In this document: in pieces, positions 1 to 7,134 of the stretch | Position numbering within the stretch: the first letter of the stretch is position 1 | Layout: each line of letters begins with the position of its first letter | DNA from: a virus | Length of the DNA: 21,379 nt | Strand: one strand, 5' to 3' | Virus record (IMG/VR): IMGVR_UViG_3300032053_000620 | Coordinates: 1-21,379 of that record | The notes under the pieces: generated by a model | Database searches by the model: none | What the model was told of the DNA's origin: nothing | What the model saw: only the letters and a program-made list of their open reading frames with translations | Translations under genes and position numbers: made by a program

Positions 1-24
1 ACAAGCGATAGGAGGTGATGCAAA

Positions 25-195
25 TTGAGGAAGGCGGAACTGGAGGTAGTGGGCAGGATACTGAAAAAAGTGGGGGTTATTCTGATGTGCCCGGAGTGCG
101 GAGAACTGTTCTGGGCCATAGAGCCGAGGGACTATATGGGCAAGCCATGTCGGGAATGCCAGTATGGGATTAAGAAAATCAAGGCAATGGCATAA
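25..195 (+). CDS. Small zinc-ribbon protein (TTG start)
   Basis: A 56-residue protein too short for most gene callers. It starts with TTG at 25, supported by a strong GGAGGTGAT site at 11-19, and ends TAA at 193-195. The core carries CPEC and, 21 residues later, CREC, a pattern typical of a zinc ribbon (treble-clef or rubredoxin-like knuckles), within a charged, hydrophobic protein. Such mini zinc proteins are common in phage early regions and often bind nucleic acid or host proteins, but no function can be assigned. It ends 30 nt before the first promoter, so it belongs to the upstream transcription unit. Confidence 0.7.
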   Translation: MRKAELEVVGRILKKVGVILMCPECGELFWAIEPRDYMGKPCRECQYGIKKIKAMA

Positions 196-224
196 AATTA
201 TTTTAACGGAATTGAAGATTTTTC

Positions 225-253
225 TTGACTTTTTTGTTAAAGATTTTTATATT
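225..253 (+). promoter_or_regulatory. Sigma-70-type promoter P1
   Basis: TTGACT at 225-230, a 17-nt spacer and TATATT at 248-253, inside an AT-rich gap between two genes. It sits 25 nt before the ATG at 279, and an AGGGGGTGA ribosome binding site lies at 262-270. It should drive the recombination operon. Its sequence closely matches the second promoter at 4226-4254, including the T-rich flanks. Confidence 0.7.
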
Positions 254-278
254 AGGGATAAAGGGGGTGATTGACATA

Positions 279-1253
279 ATGATAAGGCAAGAAGAAGGCA
301 AGGCAAGAAAGGAAAGGAAACCAGCGGAGGTATTTCCGGTGGTGATGCTGAAACCACATGACCAGTATCTGACCCCGATGGATGTAGTGGAGCAGGTCGC
401 CCTCATCAAACACATCCAGGAGGCGGTGATGATTGAGGGGATTCACTATGGCAAGATAGCGGGATGCAACCAGCCATCGCTCTATAAGGCAGGCGCGGAG
501 AAATTGAGGCTGACATTCCGGCTGGCGGTCAATCCCATTATTGAGGACTTAAGCAACCCGGACGAGATAAGGTATCGGGTCAAAATGGAGGTCACTACCG
601 AGAAAAGCGGGACATTTATCGGGTCCGGCGTGGGGGAGTGCAGTAGCAACGAGGAAAAATACAAGTGGCGCGAGGCGGTAAGCGACAAGGAATGGGAGAC
701 CACCCTTGAGTCTCAGAGAAGAATCAAGCAGAAGAAATACTTCGACAAGCGGGCGGGAGGATACAATACCTATGAGGTAAAGCAAATCCGCACCCAGCCG
801 GCCGACCTGGCGAATACCATTCTCAAAATGGCCAAGAAGCGGGCTTTTGTTGATGCCATCCTGACCTGCACGGCTGCATCGGATTGTTTTATGCAGGACC
901 TTGAGGACATTGAGGAGAACCTGCGCGAGCATCTGCTGGCCGAGGAAAAGGACAAAAATGCCAAGGCATCTGTTGAAATGCCTCAGAAGAAGAACGAGAG
1001 GGACAAGTCGACTGAAGACAATCTGCAACAACCGAAGGATAGCGAGGCCAAGATTACCACTGAGCCGGTAAAGAATGGCAATGACAAGAAGATAACACCT
1101 CAGCAGGTTAGTGTCATTGAGAAATGTTGCAAGAATAGAGGACTCAAACTTGACGATGTGACCAAGGAATTCAAGGTTGGAAAAATTGAGGATTTACCAA
1201 TGGATAAACTGAATCCCGTCCTGGAGTGGTTAAGCGGGTTTGAGAATAAGTAA
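279..1253 (+). CDS. Probable phage single-strand annealing protein (Rad52/RecT-type role)
   Basis: 324 residues. I chose ATG 279 (AGGGGGTGA upstream) over an upstream in-frame start at 225, because 225 lies inside the promoter. Conserved blocks seen: HYGKIAG (57-63), KAGAEKL (70-76), GVGECSSNEEKY (117-128), QPADLANTILKMAKKRA (173-189) and ASDCFMQDLED (200-210). I associate this block pattern with a widespread phage protein that sits beside a PD-(D/E)XK exonuclease and is thought to anneal single strands. A charged, low-complexity linker (about 225-280) leads to a C-terminal helical domain like those ending ERF/Rad52-type annealing proteins. The next two genes, a RecB-like nuclease and a coiled-coil protein, fit a two-component recombination system. 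The role is inferred from motifs and context; no catalytic residue proves it. Confidence 0.6.
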   Translation: MIRQEEGKARKERKPAEVFPVVMLKPHDQYLTPMDVVEQVALIKHIQEAVMIEGIHYGKIAGCNQPSLYKAGAEKLRLTFRLAVNPIIEDLSNPDEIRYRVKMEVTTEKSGTFIGSGVGECSSNEEKYKWREAVSDKEWETTLESQRRIKQKKYFDKRAGGYNTYEVKQIRTQPADLANTILKMAKKRAFVDAILTCTAASDCFMQDLEDIEENLREHLLAEEKDKNAKASVEMPQKKNERDKSTEDNLQQPKDSEAKITTEPVKNGNDKKITPQQVSVIEKCCKNRGLKLDDVTKEFKVGKIEDLPMDKLNPVLEWLSGFENK

Positions 1254-1254
1254 C

Positions 1255-1857
1255 ATGATGAGGAATATACCGAAGTTAATAGCAAGCACTAATGAGTCGC
1301 ACAGGTTCAGGCATGGGAAGACGGAACTGACCTATCCGCGGGTAACCGCGGTAATCAAGTCAGCCGGTTTCTACGACAAGTTTGACAGGATACCGGCCGA
1401 TAATAGGGAGGCGGGATTGAGGTTCGGGACGGCGGTCCACCTGACCTGCGAATACGACGATAACGGCACGCTCGGAACATTTGACCCGATGGTGGCGCCC
1501 TACCTTGACGCCTGGCACAGGTTCAGGGCGGAGATAGCGTGGGCAAGGAAGGTGTTGCTTGCCGAGACGGTAGTATATTCCAATGCGTGGAGGTATGCGG
1601 GACGGCTGGATAGGGTGTTCAATGGCGGGATGCTTGTTGACATCAAGACCGGCGCGGCGGACATTGAGGCCGGCATCCAGACCTCCGCGTATGCCGAGGC
1701 GGTTACGGAGTGCCTGGGGATTAAAATCAAGAGGCGGTTTGTCGTCCAGTTAAGGCCAGACGGCTACCGCCTTCTTGAGTTCAAGGACAGGCGGGACATA
1801 AACATATTCCACGCCTGTGTTAATATACACAATTATAAAATAGGAGGCTTAAAATGA
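1255..1857 (+). CDS. RecB-like PD-(D/E)XK exonuclease
   Basis: 200 residues with the ordered motifs of the Cas4/RecB/lambda-exo-like nuclease family: GTAVH (58-62), a glutamate in LLAETVV (E104), GRLDRV with D119, the catalytic core VDIKTG (D129, K131; 128-133), then QTSAYAEA (142-149), the Q-x3-Y motif. These residues coordinate the metal ions for DNA cleavage. In phages this family makes single strands for the annealing protein, matching the gene upstream. The start is ATG 1255 or 1258, just after the upstream stop; a TTG at 1240 would add five residues and cannot be excluded. Its end overlaps the next gene by ATGA, so the two are probably translationally coupled. Confidence 0.85.
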   Translation: MMRNIPKLIASTNESHRFRHGKTELTYPRVTAVIKSAGFYDKFDRIPADNREAGLRFGTAVHLTCEYDDNGTLGTFDPMVAPYLDAWHRFRAEIAWARKVLLAETVVYSNAWRYAGRLDRVFNGGMLVDIKTGAADIEAGIQTSAYAEAVTECLGIKIKRRFVVQLRPDGYRLLEFKDRRDINIFHACVNIHNYKIGGLK

Positions 1858-2564
1858 ATGGAGACATGATACTGGTTCAGCCGTCCGACATGGACAGGAT
1901 GAGGGCTGAGATTTCCCCGGTAGTGCAGTATGCCAGGGAACTGGCGGTAACATCGCCGGATATTTATGAGATGGGAATGCAAAAACTGCTGGTTATTAAG
2001 GAGTTAAGGAAGAAGGTTAACGAAAAATTCGACCCCATCATCAGGAAGGCGTATGACGCCCACAAGGCAGTCTGTAACCTTAAAAGGGAAATAACTGACC
2101 CATTGGATATGGCTGAACAGATAATTGACCCTAAATGCAGAATCTACCGGAATGAACAGGAAGCGGAACGCCAAAGGTTAGAGGCCAAGATACAAGCCGA
2201 GGCGCTCGCCAAACAAAGAAAACTTGATGAGGAGGCCAAGGCGAAGGCACAGAAAGAAATGAAGAAGGGCAATACCGAAAGGGCCGAGGCAATAATGGAG
2301 ACCATCCCGCAGGTGCCGATTCCGATTGTGGAGTCGATTGTCCCGAAGGTCAAGGGTGCATCCTTCCGTGAGATATGGCATGCCGAGGTGGTGGACGAGA
2401 AGAAAGTCCCCAGACAATATCTCGTTCCAGACATGAAGAAACTGGATGGAATTGCCCGGGTTACCAAGGGCGAGATGAATATTCCTGGAATAAGGTTCTG
2501 CAAGGAAGAGATAACGGCCGGAAGGAGGGGGTTGAATAAATGGAGAAAAACCAGTCTGTTATAG
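1854..2564 (+). CDS. Phage coiled-coil protein of the recombination module
   Basis: 236 residues, start overlapping the nuclease stop (ATGA) with AGGAGG at 1842-1847. The N-terminal part is helical (KFDPIIRKAYDAHKAV, about 58-73). A long charged Ala/Glu/Lys/Gln coiled coil (about 100-150) follows, then a Pro/Val-rich linker (PQVPIPIVESIVPKVKG) and a C-terminal domain with FREIWHAEVVD and IPGIRF. This architecture is a very common phage unknown found beside annealing proteins and exonucleases, which suggests a structural or accessory role in recombination. I know no biochemical function for it. The last 25 nt overlap the next gene in another frame. Confidence 0.75.
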   Translation: MNGDMILVQPSDMDRMRAEISPVVQYARELAVTSPDIYEMGMQKLLVIKELRKKVNEKFDPIIRKAYDAHKAVCNLKREITDPLDMAEQIIDPKCRIYRNEQEAERQRLEAKIQAEALAKQRKLDEEAKAKAQKEMKKGNTERAEAIMETIPQVPIPIVESIVPKVKGASFREIWHAEVVDEKKVPRQYLVPDMKKLDGIARVTKGEMNIPGIRFCKEEITAGRRGLNKWRKTSLL

Positions 2565-2914
2565 CCATAGAGAAATTCGTTAATGAAATTAGGGATGACG
2601 GCCCCGAAATTTCTGTCACCGAGATAGAACGGAGGCTCTTTTTGTTGCCGAAACTAATCTACGAGGCATCCCTTGTGGTAATCAGCGCCAAACAGGCGAA
2701 GGACAAGCAGAAGATATACTGTGACGACGTGGCAATGTCGCCCATGAATTCGGCGCGGGTAACCGAAGGACTTGCCAACATCATCACTGGCAGAAAGGCG
2801 AAATTGATTGAACTGGAGGGCAAGTATCTGCAGGCGCAGGCGGTCAGGGAACTGCTGGAGAACATGTTTGTATCACTGAGAAAAATTGCAGAGTTGAGAA
2901 AGACCACTTATTAA
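2540..2914 (+). CDS. Hypothetical helical phage protein
   Basis: 124 residues, ATG 2540 with GGAAGGAGGGGG at 2520-2531 as ribosome binding site inside the previous gene. The protein is almost wholly alpha-helical by composition, with heptad-like runs (ITGRKAKLIELEGKYLQAQ and AVRELLENMFVSLRKIAEL), and it has no cysteine pair or catalytic motif that I recognise. The tight overlap with the upstream coiled-coil gene suggests co-expression with the recombination set. Function unknown. Confidence 0.65.
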   Translation: MEKNQSVIAIEKFVNEIRDDGPEISVTEIERRLFLLPKLIYEASLVVISAKQAKDKQKIYCDDVAMSPMNSARVTEGLANIITGRKAKLIELEGKYLQAQAVRELLENMFVSLRKIAELRKTTY

Positions 2915-2915
2915 G

Positions 2916-3170
2916 ATGCTAAATATGCCGGATAGTTTTTGGGAGGTATTCAGGGTGGACTATCCGGTAACCAGATGTCCGATATGCAATCGGGAATGCT
3001 TTCTTAGGGATGGTAGAAGTCGTGTATGTTTTTTATGCACCAGACAGATTAGAATGATACCGATAAAAATTACGGTGAGTGTCCCAAATCTAACTGAGAC
3101 AGTGAGATTGACTATGGGAATGGCGATGTTACTATCCGATGATAGAAATATCGAACCTAAGGGAGGATAA
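2916..3170 (+). CDS. Small zinc-finger-like hypothetical protein
   Basis: 84 residues, starting one base after the upstream stop; an internal ATG at 2925 is an alternative start. It holds CPICNREC (residues 21-28) and CFLC (38-41), giving two CxxC knuckles about 14 residues apart as in a short zinc ribbon, followed by a beta-rich segment (IPIKITVSVPNLTETVRLTM). There is no strong Shine-Dalgarno, so translation probably depends on coupling. Function unknown. Confidence 0.55.
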   Translation: MLNMPDSFWEVFRVDYPVTRCPICNRECFLRDGRSRVCFLCTRQIRMIPIKITVSVPNLTETVRLTMGMAMLLSDDRNIEPKGG

Positions 3171-3174
3171 AGAC

Positions 3175-3444
3175 ATGACTGAAAGCGATAACAGAGACCT
3201 TGCCGAGAGGAGCATGGCATTCTATAAACAGTTTAAGAAATGGATTAAGGAAATGGACATTGCTGATGTCCAGGTTGTCATCGTGGGACTGGGCATATTC
3301 ATGTCCGAGATAATTGCCCTGACTTCCCCGGCCGGGAAGGAAACAGATGTGCTTAATGAGTTTATCAGGGCATTAAACAGGGATTTTAACCATTTCCTTG
3401 AGAACAAGTTTCGTAATGGCGAAGGACAGGGGGTGCCGGCATGA
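3175..3444 (+). CDS. Hypothetical phage protein
   Basis: 89 residues. ATG 3175 is chosen because GGGAGGATAA lies at 3161-3170; the longer reading from 3139 would begin inside the preceding gene. It has a charged helical N-terminus, a hydrophobic centre (VQVVIVGLGIFMSEIIAL, about 34-51) that could be one buried or membrane helix, and an acidic/basic C-terminal helix. No known motif. It ends in an ATGA overlap with the next gene. Confidence 0.55.
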   Translation: MTESDNRDLAERSMAFYKQFKKWIKEMDIADVQVVIVGLGIFMSEIIALTSPAGKETDVLNEFIRALNRDFNHFLENKFRNGEGQGVPA

Positions 3445-3686
3445 AGGCAACACTTTTAAGGATAGAGCAGATGCCATCAAAGTATAATTCCTCCCTGTTC
3501 TATTACTTCTTTTTTAAGGGAGAGGACGGGAAGTCGTATCGGTCATGCGTTGACCCGGCATGTGGAAATTATAAGCGGTGGGCCCGCTTTATTGGATGTT
3601 CTCTACCGATTATCTTGGACAATCTGCGGGTGTTGAAGGGCAACATTATAGATGCCGACTGTGAGCCGGAAGTGGTTACAGGATAG
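3441..3686 (+). CDS. Hypothetical phage protein
   Basis: 81 residues, start overlapping the upstream stop by ATGA, so probably translationally coupled. The pattern GKSYRSCVDPACGNYKRW in the centre (about 30-47) looks like a small conserved beta-rich domain, seen in phages as a short protein about modified single-domain size. The two Cys are unlikely to be a metal site on their own. Function unknown. Confidence 0.6.
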   Translation: MKATLLRIEQMPSKYNSSLFYYFFFKGEDGKSYRSCVDPACGNYKRWARFIGCSLPIILDNLRVLKGNIIDADCEPEVVTG

Positions 3687-3699
3687 GAGGGAAAACAGT

Positions 3700-3903
3700 A
3701 TGGGTGAGTTAAGGAAAATCAAAGAGGCGACAAGGGAGAGGATTGAGAAGATAGAGGAAGCCATAAGGGAGGCTGATGATTATGAGGTGTCAAGCAAGTA
3801 TGCAGGGAAAGAGATTATTGCTTTTATAGACGGCATTGAGGAAGGACTAAGGATGGCTGTCAGGATTATGGAGAGGGATAATTTCAGGGATAGTCTTAAA
3901 TAA
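3700..3903 (+). CDS. Hypothetical short helical protein
   Basis: 67 residues. ATG 3700 is chosen because GGATAGGAGGGAAAA (3681-3695) gives a good ribosome binding site; an in-frame ATG at 3652 lies inside the previous gene. The protein is dominated by charged helix (IKEATRERIEKIEEAIREAD) and looks like a small coiled-coil dimer. Function unknown. Confidence 0.5.
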   Translation: MGELRKIKEATRERIEKIEEAIREADDYEVSSKYAGKEIIAFIDGIEEGLRMAVRIMERDNFRDSLK

Positions 3904-3907
3904 AACT

Positions 3908-4117
3908 ATGTCAGATGAAAATCTCAACGTAACGACCACCTGCCCGGATGGGCACGAGACTGTATCCGAGGTGATGATGGACACGGCCGAGAAGCCGGTG
4001 ACCATCCTATGTGCCGAGTGCCACAAAAAATATACCGTCTGGCTAAAGGTGGAAAGCCGGCCAGTGGTGGTGACCAACTCCAAACCGGAGTGGGTATTGA
4101 AGGAGGATATAAAATGA
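3908..4117 (+). CDS. Small zinc-ribbon-like hypothetical protein
   Basis: 69 residues. CPDGH (12-16) and CAECH (35-39) give a C/H...CxxCH arrangement typical of a small zinc site, followed by strand-like KKYTVWLKVESRPVVV. The start at 3908 has no clear Shine-Dalgarno and lies 4 nt after the previous stop, so it is probably coupled. It overlaps the next mini-gene by ATGA. Function unknown. Confidence 0.5.
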   Translation: MSDENLNVTTTCPDGHETVSEVMMDTAEKPVTILCAECHKKYTVWLKVESRPVVVTNSKPEWVLKEDIK

Positions 4118-4197
4118 TTGAATCTCTTTGTATCATAGTGATGGGAATTAACCTGACTATCATCAATATCATCTTAATTCTGAAATTATTGAAATAA
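4114..4197 (+). CDS. 27-residue single-helix membrane peptide
   Basis: A micro-gene. ATG 4114 overlaps the upstream TGA, and GAAGGAGGATAT (4098-4109) is an excellent ribosome binding site. The peptide is MIESL followed by an almost continuous hydrophobic stretch (CIIVMGINLTIINIILILKL) that would span a membrane once, ending in lysine. It is the last gene before promoter P2. Short phage membrane peptides can act in lysis control, superinfection or host membrane interaction; which of these applies is unknown. Confidence 0.55.
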   Translation: MIESLCIIVMGINLTIINIILILKLLK

Positions 4198-4225
4198 AAA
4201 TCTTTTAATAATTATTTAATTTTTC

Positions 4226-4254
4226 TTGACATTTTGGTAAAAGTTTTTAATAAT
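4226..4254 (+). promoter_or_regulatory. Sigma-70-type promoter P2
   Basis: TTGACA at 4226-4231, a 17-nt spacer and AATAAT at 4249-4254, in the AT-rich gap 4198-4277. The next gene's GAGGAGGTG follows at about 4261-4269 with ATG at 4278. It shares the flanking string ATTTTTCTTGAC and a T-rich spacer with GT(A/T)AAAG with promoter P1, so both may respond to the same control. Confidence 0.7.
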
Positions 4255-4277
4255 GACAGAGAGGAGGTGGATTAGCA

Positions 4278-4535
4278 ATGAGGAAGGTAATGAAAGGACT
4301 GATTGGGACGCCGACCAACCAGGCATTGGTCGAGTTATGGCTTAAGAAGAACGAGCGGAACTACTCTTATATCGCACGCCACACAGGGATACGCAACACG
4401 ATTTTAACCACATTCAAACAGGGGAGAAAGGTGGCGCCCGAGGTGCTTATCAGGATAGCGGAGTTTACGGGGCTTCCGCTCAAGGTATCCTTCAAGGGAT
4501 GCCGGACCAGTTTCGTGGCGGGAAAGGAGAGATAA
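4278..4535 (+). CDS. Small helix-turn-helix DNA-binding regulator
   Basis: 85 residues, ATG 4278 with GGAGGTG ten bases upstream. Residues 28-66 read YSYIARHTGIRNTILTTF then a basic QGRKVAPEVLIRIAEFTGLPL, the layout of an XRE/Cro-type helix-turn-helix: helix 2, turn around Gly, recognition helix, then a helix containing LIRIAEF. It is the first gene after P2 and probably binds operators near P1 and P2, regulating the switch between early operons. The family is inferred from the sequence pattern alone; no oligomerisation domain remains after the HTH. Confidence 0.7.
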   Translation: MRKVMKGLIGTPTNQALVELWLKKNERNYSYIARHTGIRNTILTTFKQGRKVAPEVLIRIAEFTGLPLKVSFKGCRTSFVAGKER

Positions 4536-4543
4536 AATATCTT

Positions 4544-5581
4544 ATGGGCAAACTGGCTAACGGAAGAACCGAACGCGAGTGGAGGCCTCTCTGGACCAAT
4601 GACCTATGGTCAAGCGCCAATTATATCAATGCCCCCATCCCAGAGAAGGGATACTATCTTATATTATGGTCGCGATGTCGAGATGGTAAGTATGCAGGAT
4701 GGATGTGTTTTGCGACCGGACTGCCAATGACATCAAAGGAAATCATCAACCTAATGTTACCACAGGAAAGAGACCGGACGGATAGAATAAAGAATGGACT
4801 CCTCTATCTATTACGGACCGGATTGCTTTACCTGTTTAACACCAAGACCAGCGAGAATGTCCCGCCCGACCATCAGATTAACCATGACTGGATTCATAGC
4901 GAAATATCCGAGAACCAATTAAGAAATTATGTCCTGGTGGTGAGGAAATATACGGAAAAGACGGCCCAAATGAACATGGTAGAAGAGGGGCGATTTCACC
5001 AGCAGATGAATGGCAGACCGGGGCCAGATGTGGGGGCAGATGGCAAGCAGATGACAAGCAGAGAGCAACCAGAGAAAAACGACCCCCTTACTATACAAGG
5101 ACTTATGACAGATAAATCCTCATATAAGAGTAAAGAATCTAAGAGTAAAGATAAAGATATATGCCTCTCCCTCTTTGCCTACTGGAACTCCCTACCGAAT
5201 GTCCTGACCCACAGGATGCTTACGGACAGGATAAAGCGGGCCATAAGCGGGCGGCTGGGTGATGGATACACGGCCGAGGAACTCAAGACCATGATGAGCA
5301 ACTACTCGGAGATACTGACCGGGGGCCTGCTTAAGCAGTATTTCTGGACATACCGGTGGGGACTGACGGACTTCCTTGCAAGACACAAGGACAGGTTCAA
5401 TGACATAGTAATTGCCCGGCAGACGTTCGCCAACAGGGAACAATATCAGGACAACAGGGTGCAGTGCTCGGAATGTTTCGGGAAGGGAAAATATATTTTA
5501 CAGGGGACGATGCAGAGATGCCACAAGTGCAAGGGCAAGGGATACGGTCCGGATGTGTCTAAGATGCCGAAGGAGAAATGA
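4544..5581 (+). CDS. Probable phage replication protein with DnaJ-like zinc tail
   Basis: 345 residues from ATG 4544 (GGAG at 4526-4529); an in-frame ATG at 4499 inside the HTH gene is an alternative. The N-terminus (about 1-140) resembles the winged-helix region of phage replisome organisers: REWRPLWTNDLW and LPMTSKEIINLM. A polar linker follows (about 145-215). The C-terminal part contains FAYWNSLPNVLTHR...RIKRAISGRLGDGYTAEELKTMMSNYSEIL and FWTYRWGLTDFLARHKDRF, a pattern I associate with phage DnaD/O-like initiator proteins that load host helicase. The last 45 residues carry CSECFGKGKY and CHKCKGKGYG, two CxxCxGxG knuckles like half a DnaJ zinc domain. Position next to the regulator is typical for replication initiation. 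The role is inferred. Confidence 0.6.
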   Translation: MGKLANGRTEREWRPLWTNDLWSSANYINAPIPEKGYYLILWSRCRDGKYAGWMCFATGLPMTSKEIINLMLPQERDRTDRIKNGLLYLLRTGLLYLFNTKTSENVPPDHQINHDWIHSEISENQLRNYVLVVRKYTEKTAQMNMVEEGRFHQQMNGRPGPDVGADGKQMTSREQPEKNDPLTIQGLMTDKSSYKSKESKSKDKDICLSLFAYWNSLPNVLTHRMLTDRIKRAISGRLGDGYTAEELKTMMSNYSEILTGGLLKQYFWTYRWGLTDFLARHKDRFNDIVIARQTFANREQYQDNRVQCSECFGKGKYILQGTMQRCHKCKGKGYGPDVSKMPKEK

Positions 5582-5632
5582 TAGGAAGGGTAAGGTTCTA
5601 TACGAAGTTAATAGATATGGTGAAGAAATAAA

Positions 5633-6382
5633 ATGACCATCAGCACAAAACCATCCAACGAGTTAGTCTGGGATAAGGATTATATCAATCAGATTCTCTG
5701 TGGAGATTGCCTTGAGATAATGAAGAATATACCAGATAAGTCTATTGACCTTGTAGTTACCAGCCCGCCTTATCACGAAAAAAACATTCGGGGGCATAAT
5801 GTTACTTCTTCGCCAATGTATATGAACTTTTTTACGCCATTTATTCAATATGCTGATTTATTTTATAAAGAGTTATACAGAATAACCAAGAACAATGCTT
5901 TAATAAATTTGGGATATAACGCTGATACTGGGTGGCAACACATATTAAAACTAATAATCCCAGCCTTAAACTATTTTCAAGGCAAAGAAATAATTATTTG
6001 GGAAAAGTCTAACCCCGAACCCAATAGTATGGGTGGACTAACTCATTCATTTGAATTCATTTTTATATTATACAAAGATAAAAAAAATAACTATATCAAA
6101 AAAGGCGAATATATAAAAGACCTTATCCGGGAAGGGGTAGATACCAAATCTGGATTGTGGGGTAATATTTATCACGGATGTCCTTTCCCCATTAATCTGA
6201 TTAAAAAACTACTACTCTATTTTTCTATGGAAAACGACCTTATATTAGACCCATTTCTCGGTTTTGGCACAACCGCCGTTGCCTGCAAGGAACTCGGTAG
6301 GCGGTTTATAGGTATAGAAATCAGCGAGAAGTATTGCGAGATAGCAATGAAGCGGTTAAGCCAAGGGGTATTATCATTATGA
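5633..6382 (+). CDS. DNA methyltransferase, beta class (N4-cytosine or N6-adenine), copy 1
   Basis: 249 residues. Catalytic motif IV TSPPY is at 43-47 and the SAM-binding motif I DPFLGFGTT at 206-214. This IV-first, I-last order defines beta-class amino-methyltransferases, with the target-recognition region in between (about 50-200). It transfers a methyl group from SAM to an exocyclic amino group of DNA. TSPPY fits both N4-cytosine and N6-adenine enzymes. No restriction endonuclease is adjacent, so it is probably an orphan methylase protecting phage DNA or controlling expression. The first ~47 and last ~44 residues are almost identical to the next gene. The coding centre is clearly more AT-rich than the ends. 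Confidence 0.9.
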   Translation: MTISTKPSNELVWDKDYINQILCGDCLEIMKNIPDKSIDLVVTSPPYHEKNIRGHNVTSSPMYMNFFTPFIQYADLFYKELYRITKNNALINLGYNADTGWQHILKLIIPALNYFQGKEIIIWEKSNPEPNSMGGLTHSFEFIFILYKDKKNNYIKKGEYIKDLIREGVDTKSGLWGNIYHGCPFPINLIKKLLLYFSMENDLILDPFLGFGTTAVACKELGRRFIGIEISEKYCEIAMKRLSQGVLSL

Positions 6383-7134
6383 TTATACAATCCCGACCAT
6401 CCAACGAGTTAGTCTGGGATAAGGATTATGTCAACCAGATTATCTGTGGGGATTGCCTTGAGATAATGAAGGACATACCAGACCAGAGTATTGACCTTGT
6501 GGTTACAAGTCCGCCTTATAATAAAGGAATAAAAACTGGTAGGAAAAATGGAGCGTGGGAAAGAGATATTGATTACGGGGAATATAAAGATGATATATCC
6601 GAGTGTGAATATCAAGAATGGCAAATAAATATATTAAAAGAGGCGATAAGGATAATAAAAATAACCGGTAGCATTTTCTATAACCATAAAGTTAAGTTCA
6701 TAAATAATAAATTGCTTATACCTACTGAATGGTTGAGTGGTTTTAATATAAGACAGATTATTACTTGGGATAGAGGGAGTAGTCCAATGATTGATTCTGT
6801 TAGATTTCTTCCGTCTACCGAATTAATCTATTGGATAACCAAAGTTAATATAGCCCCGAAGTTTAATCCCATAGCCCATAGTTTCAGAGATGTATGGCGT
6901 ATAAATTCCGATACAAGGAATAATCATCCCGCACCATTCCCGTTAGAAATACCCAAGCGATGTATTATTGCCTGTTCTGATATAAACGACATTATTGTTG
7001 ACCCTTTTTGTGGTTCGGGCAGCACTGCCGTTGCCTGCAAGGAATTAGGCAGGCGGTTTATAGGGATTGAAATCAGCGAGAAATATTGCAAGATGGCGGA
7101 AAGGCGATTATCACAAGGTATATTATCATTATGA
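6379..7134 (+). CDS. DNA methyltransferase, beta class, copy 2 (tandem paralogue)
   Basis: 251 residues, ATG 6379 overlapping the copy 1 stop (ATGA). Motif IV TSPPY is at 43-47, motif I DPFCGSGST at 208-216. The N-terminus (PSNELVWDKDY...GDCLEIMK...SIDLVVTSPPY) and C-terminus (AVACKELGRRFIGIEISEKYC) nearly repeat those of copy 1, including 33 identical bases. The centre (about 50-205: GRKNGAWERDIDYGEY, RQIITWDRGSSPM, SFRDVWRIN) shows no evident similarity to copy 1. That centre holds the target recognition region, so the two enzymes probably methylate different sites. They are co-translated and likely co-regulated. Confidence 0.9.
   Translation: MIIQSRPSNELVWDKDYVNQIICGDCLEIMKDIPDQSIDLVVTSPPYNKGIKTGRKNGAWERDIDYGEYKDDISECEYQEWQINILKEAIRIIKITGSIFYNHKVKFINNKLLIPTEWLSGFNIRQIITWDRGSSPMIDSVRFLPSTELIYWITKVNIAPKFNPIAHSFRDVWRINSDTRNNHPAPFPLEIPKRCIIACSDINDIIVDPFCGSGSTAVACKELGRRFIGIEISEKYCKMAERRLSQGILSL

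Noticed and set aside
5578-5631. 17-codon frame coupled to the replication gene stop (MIGRVRFYTKL...)
   Set aside because: It is very short, has no Shine-Dalgarno and no recognisable property; it may be only spacer before the methyltransferases.
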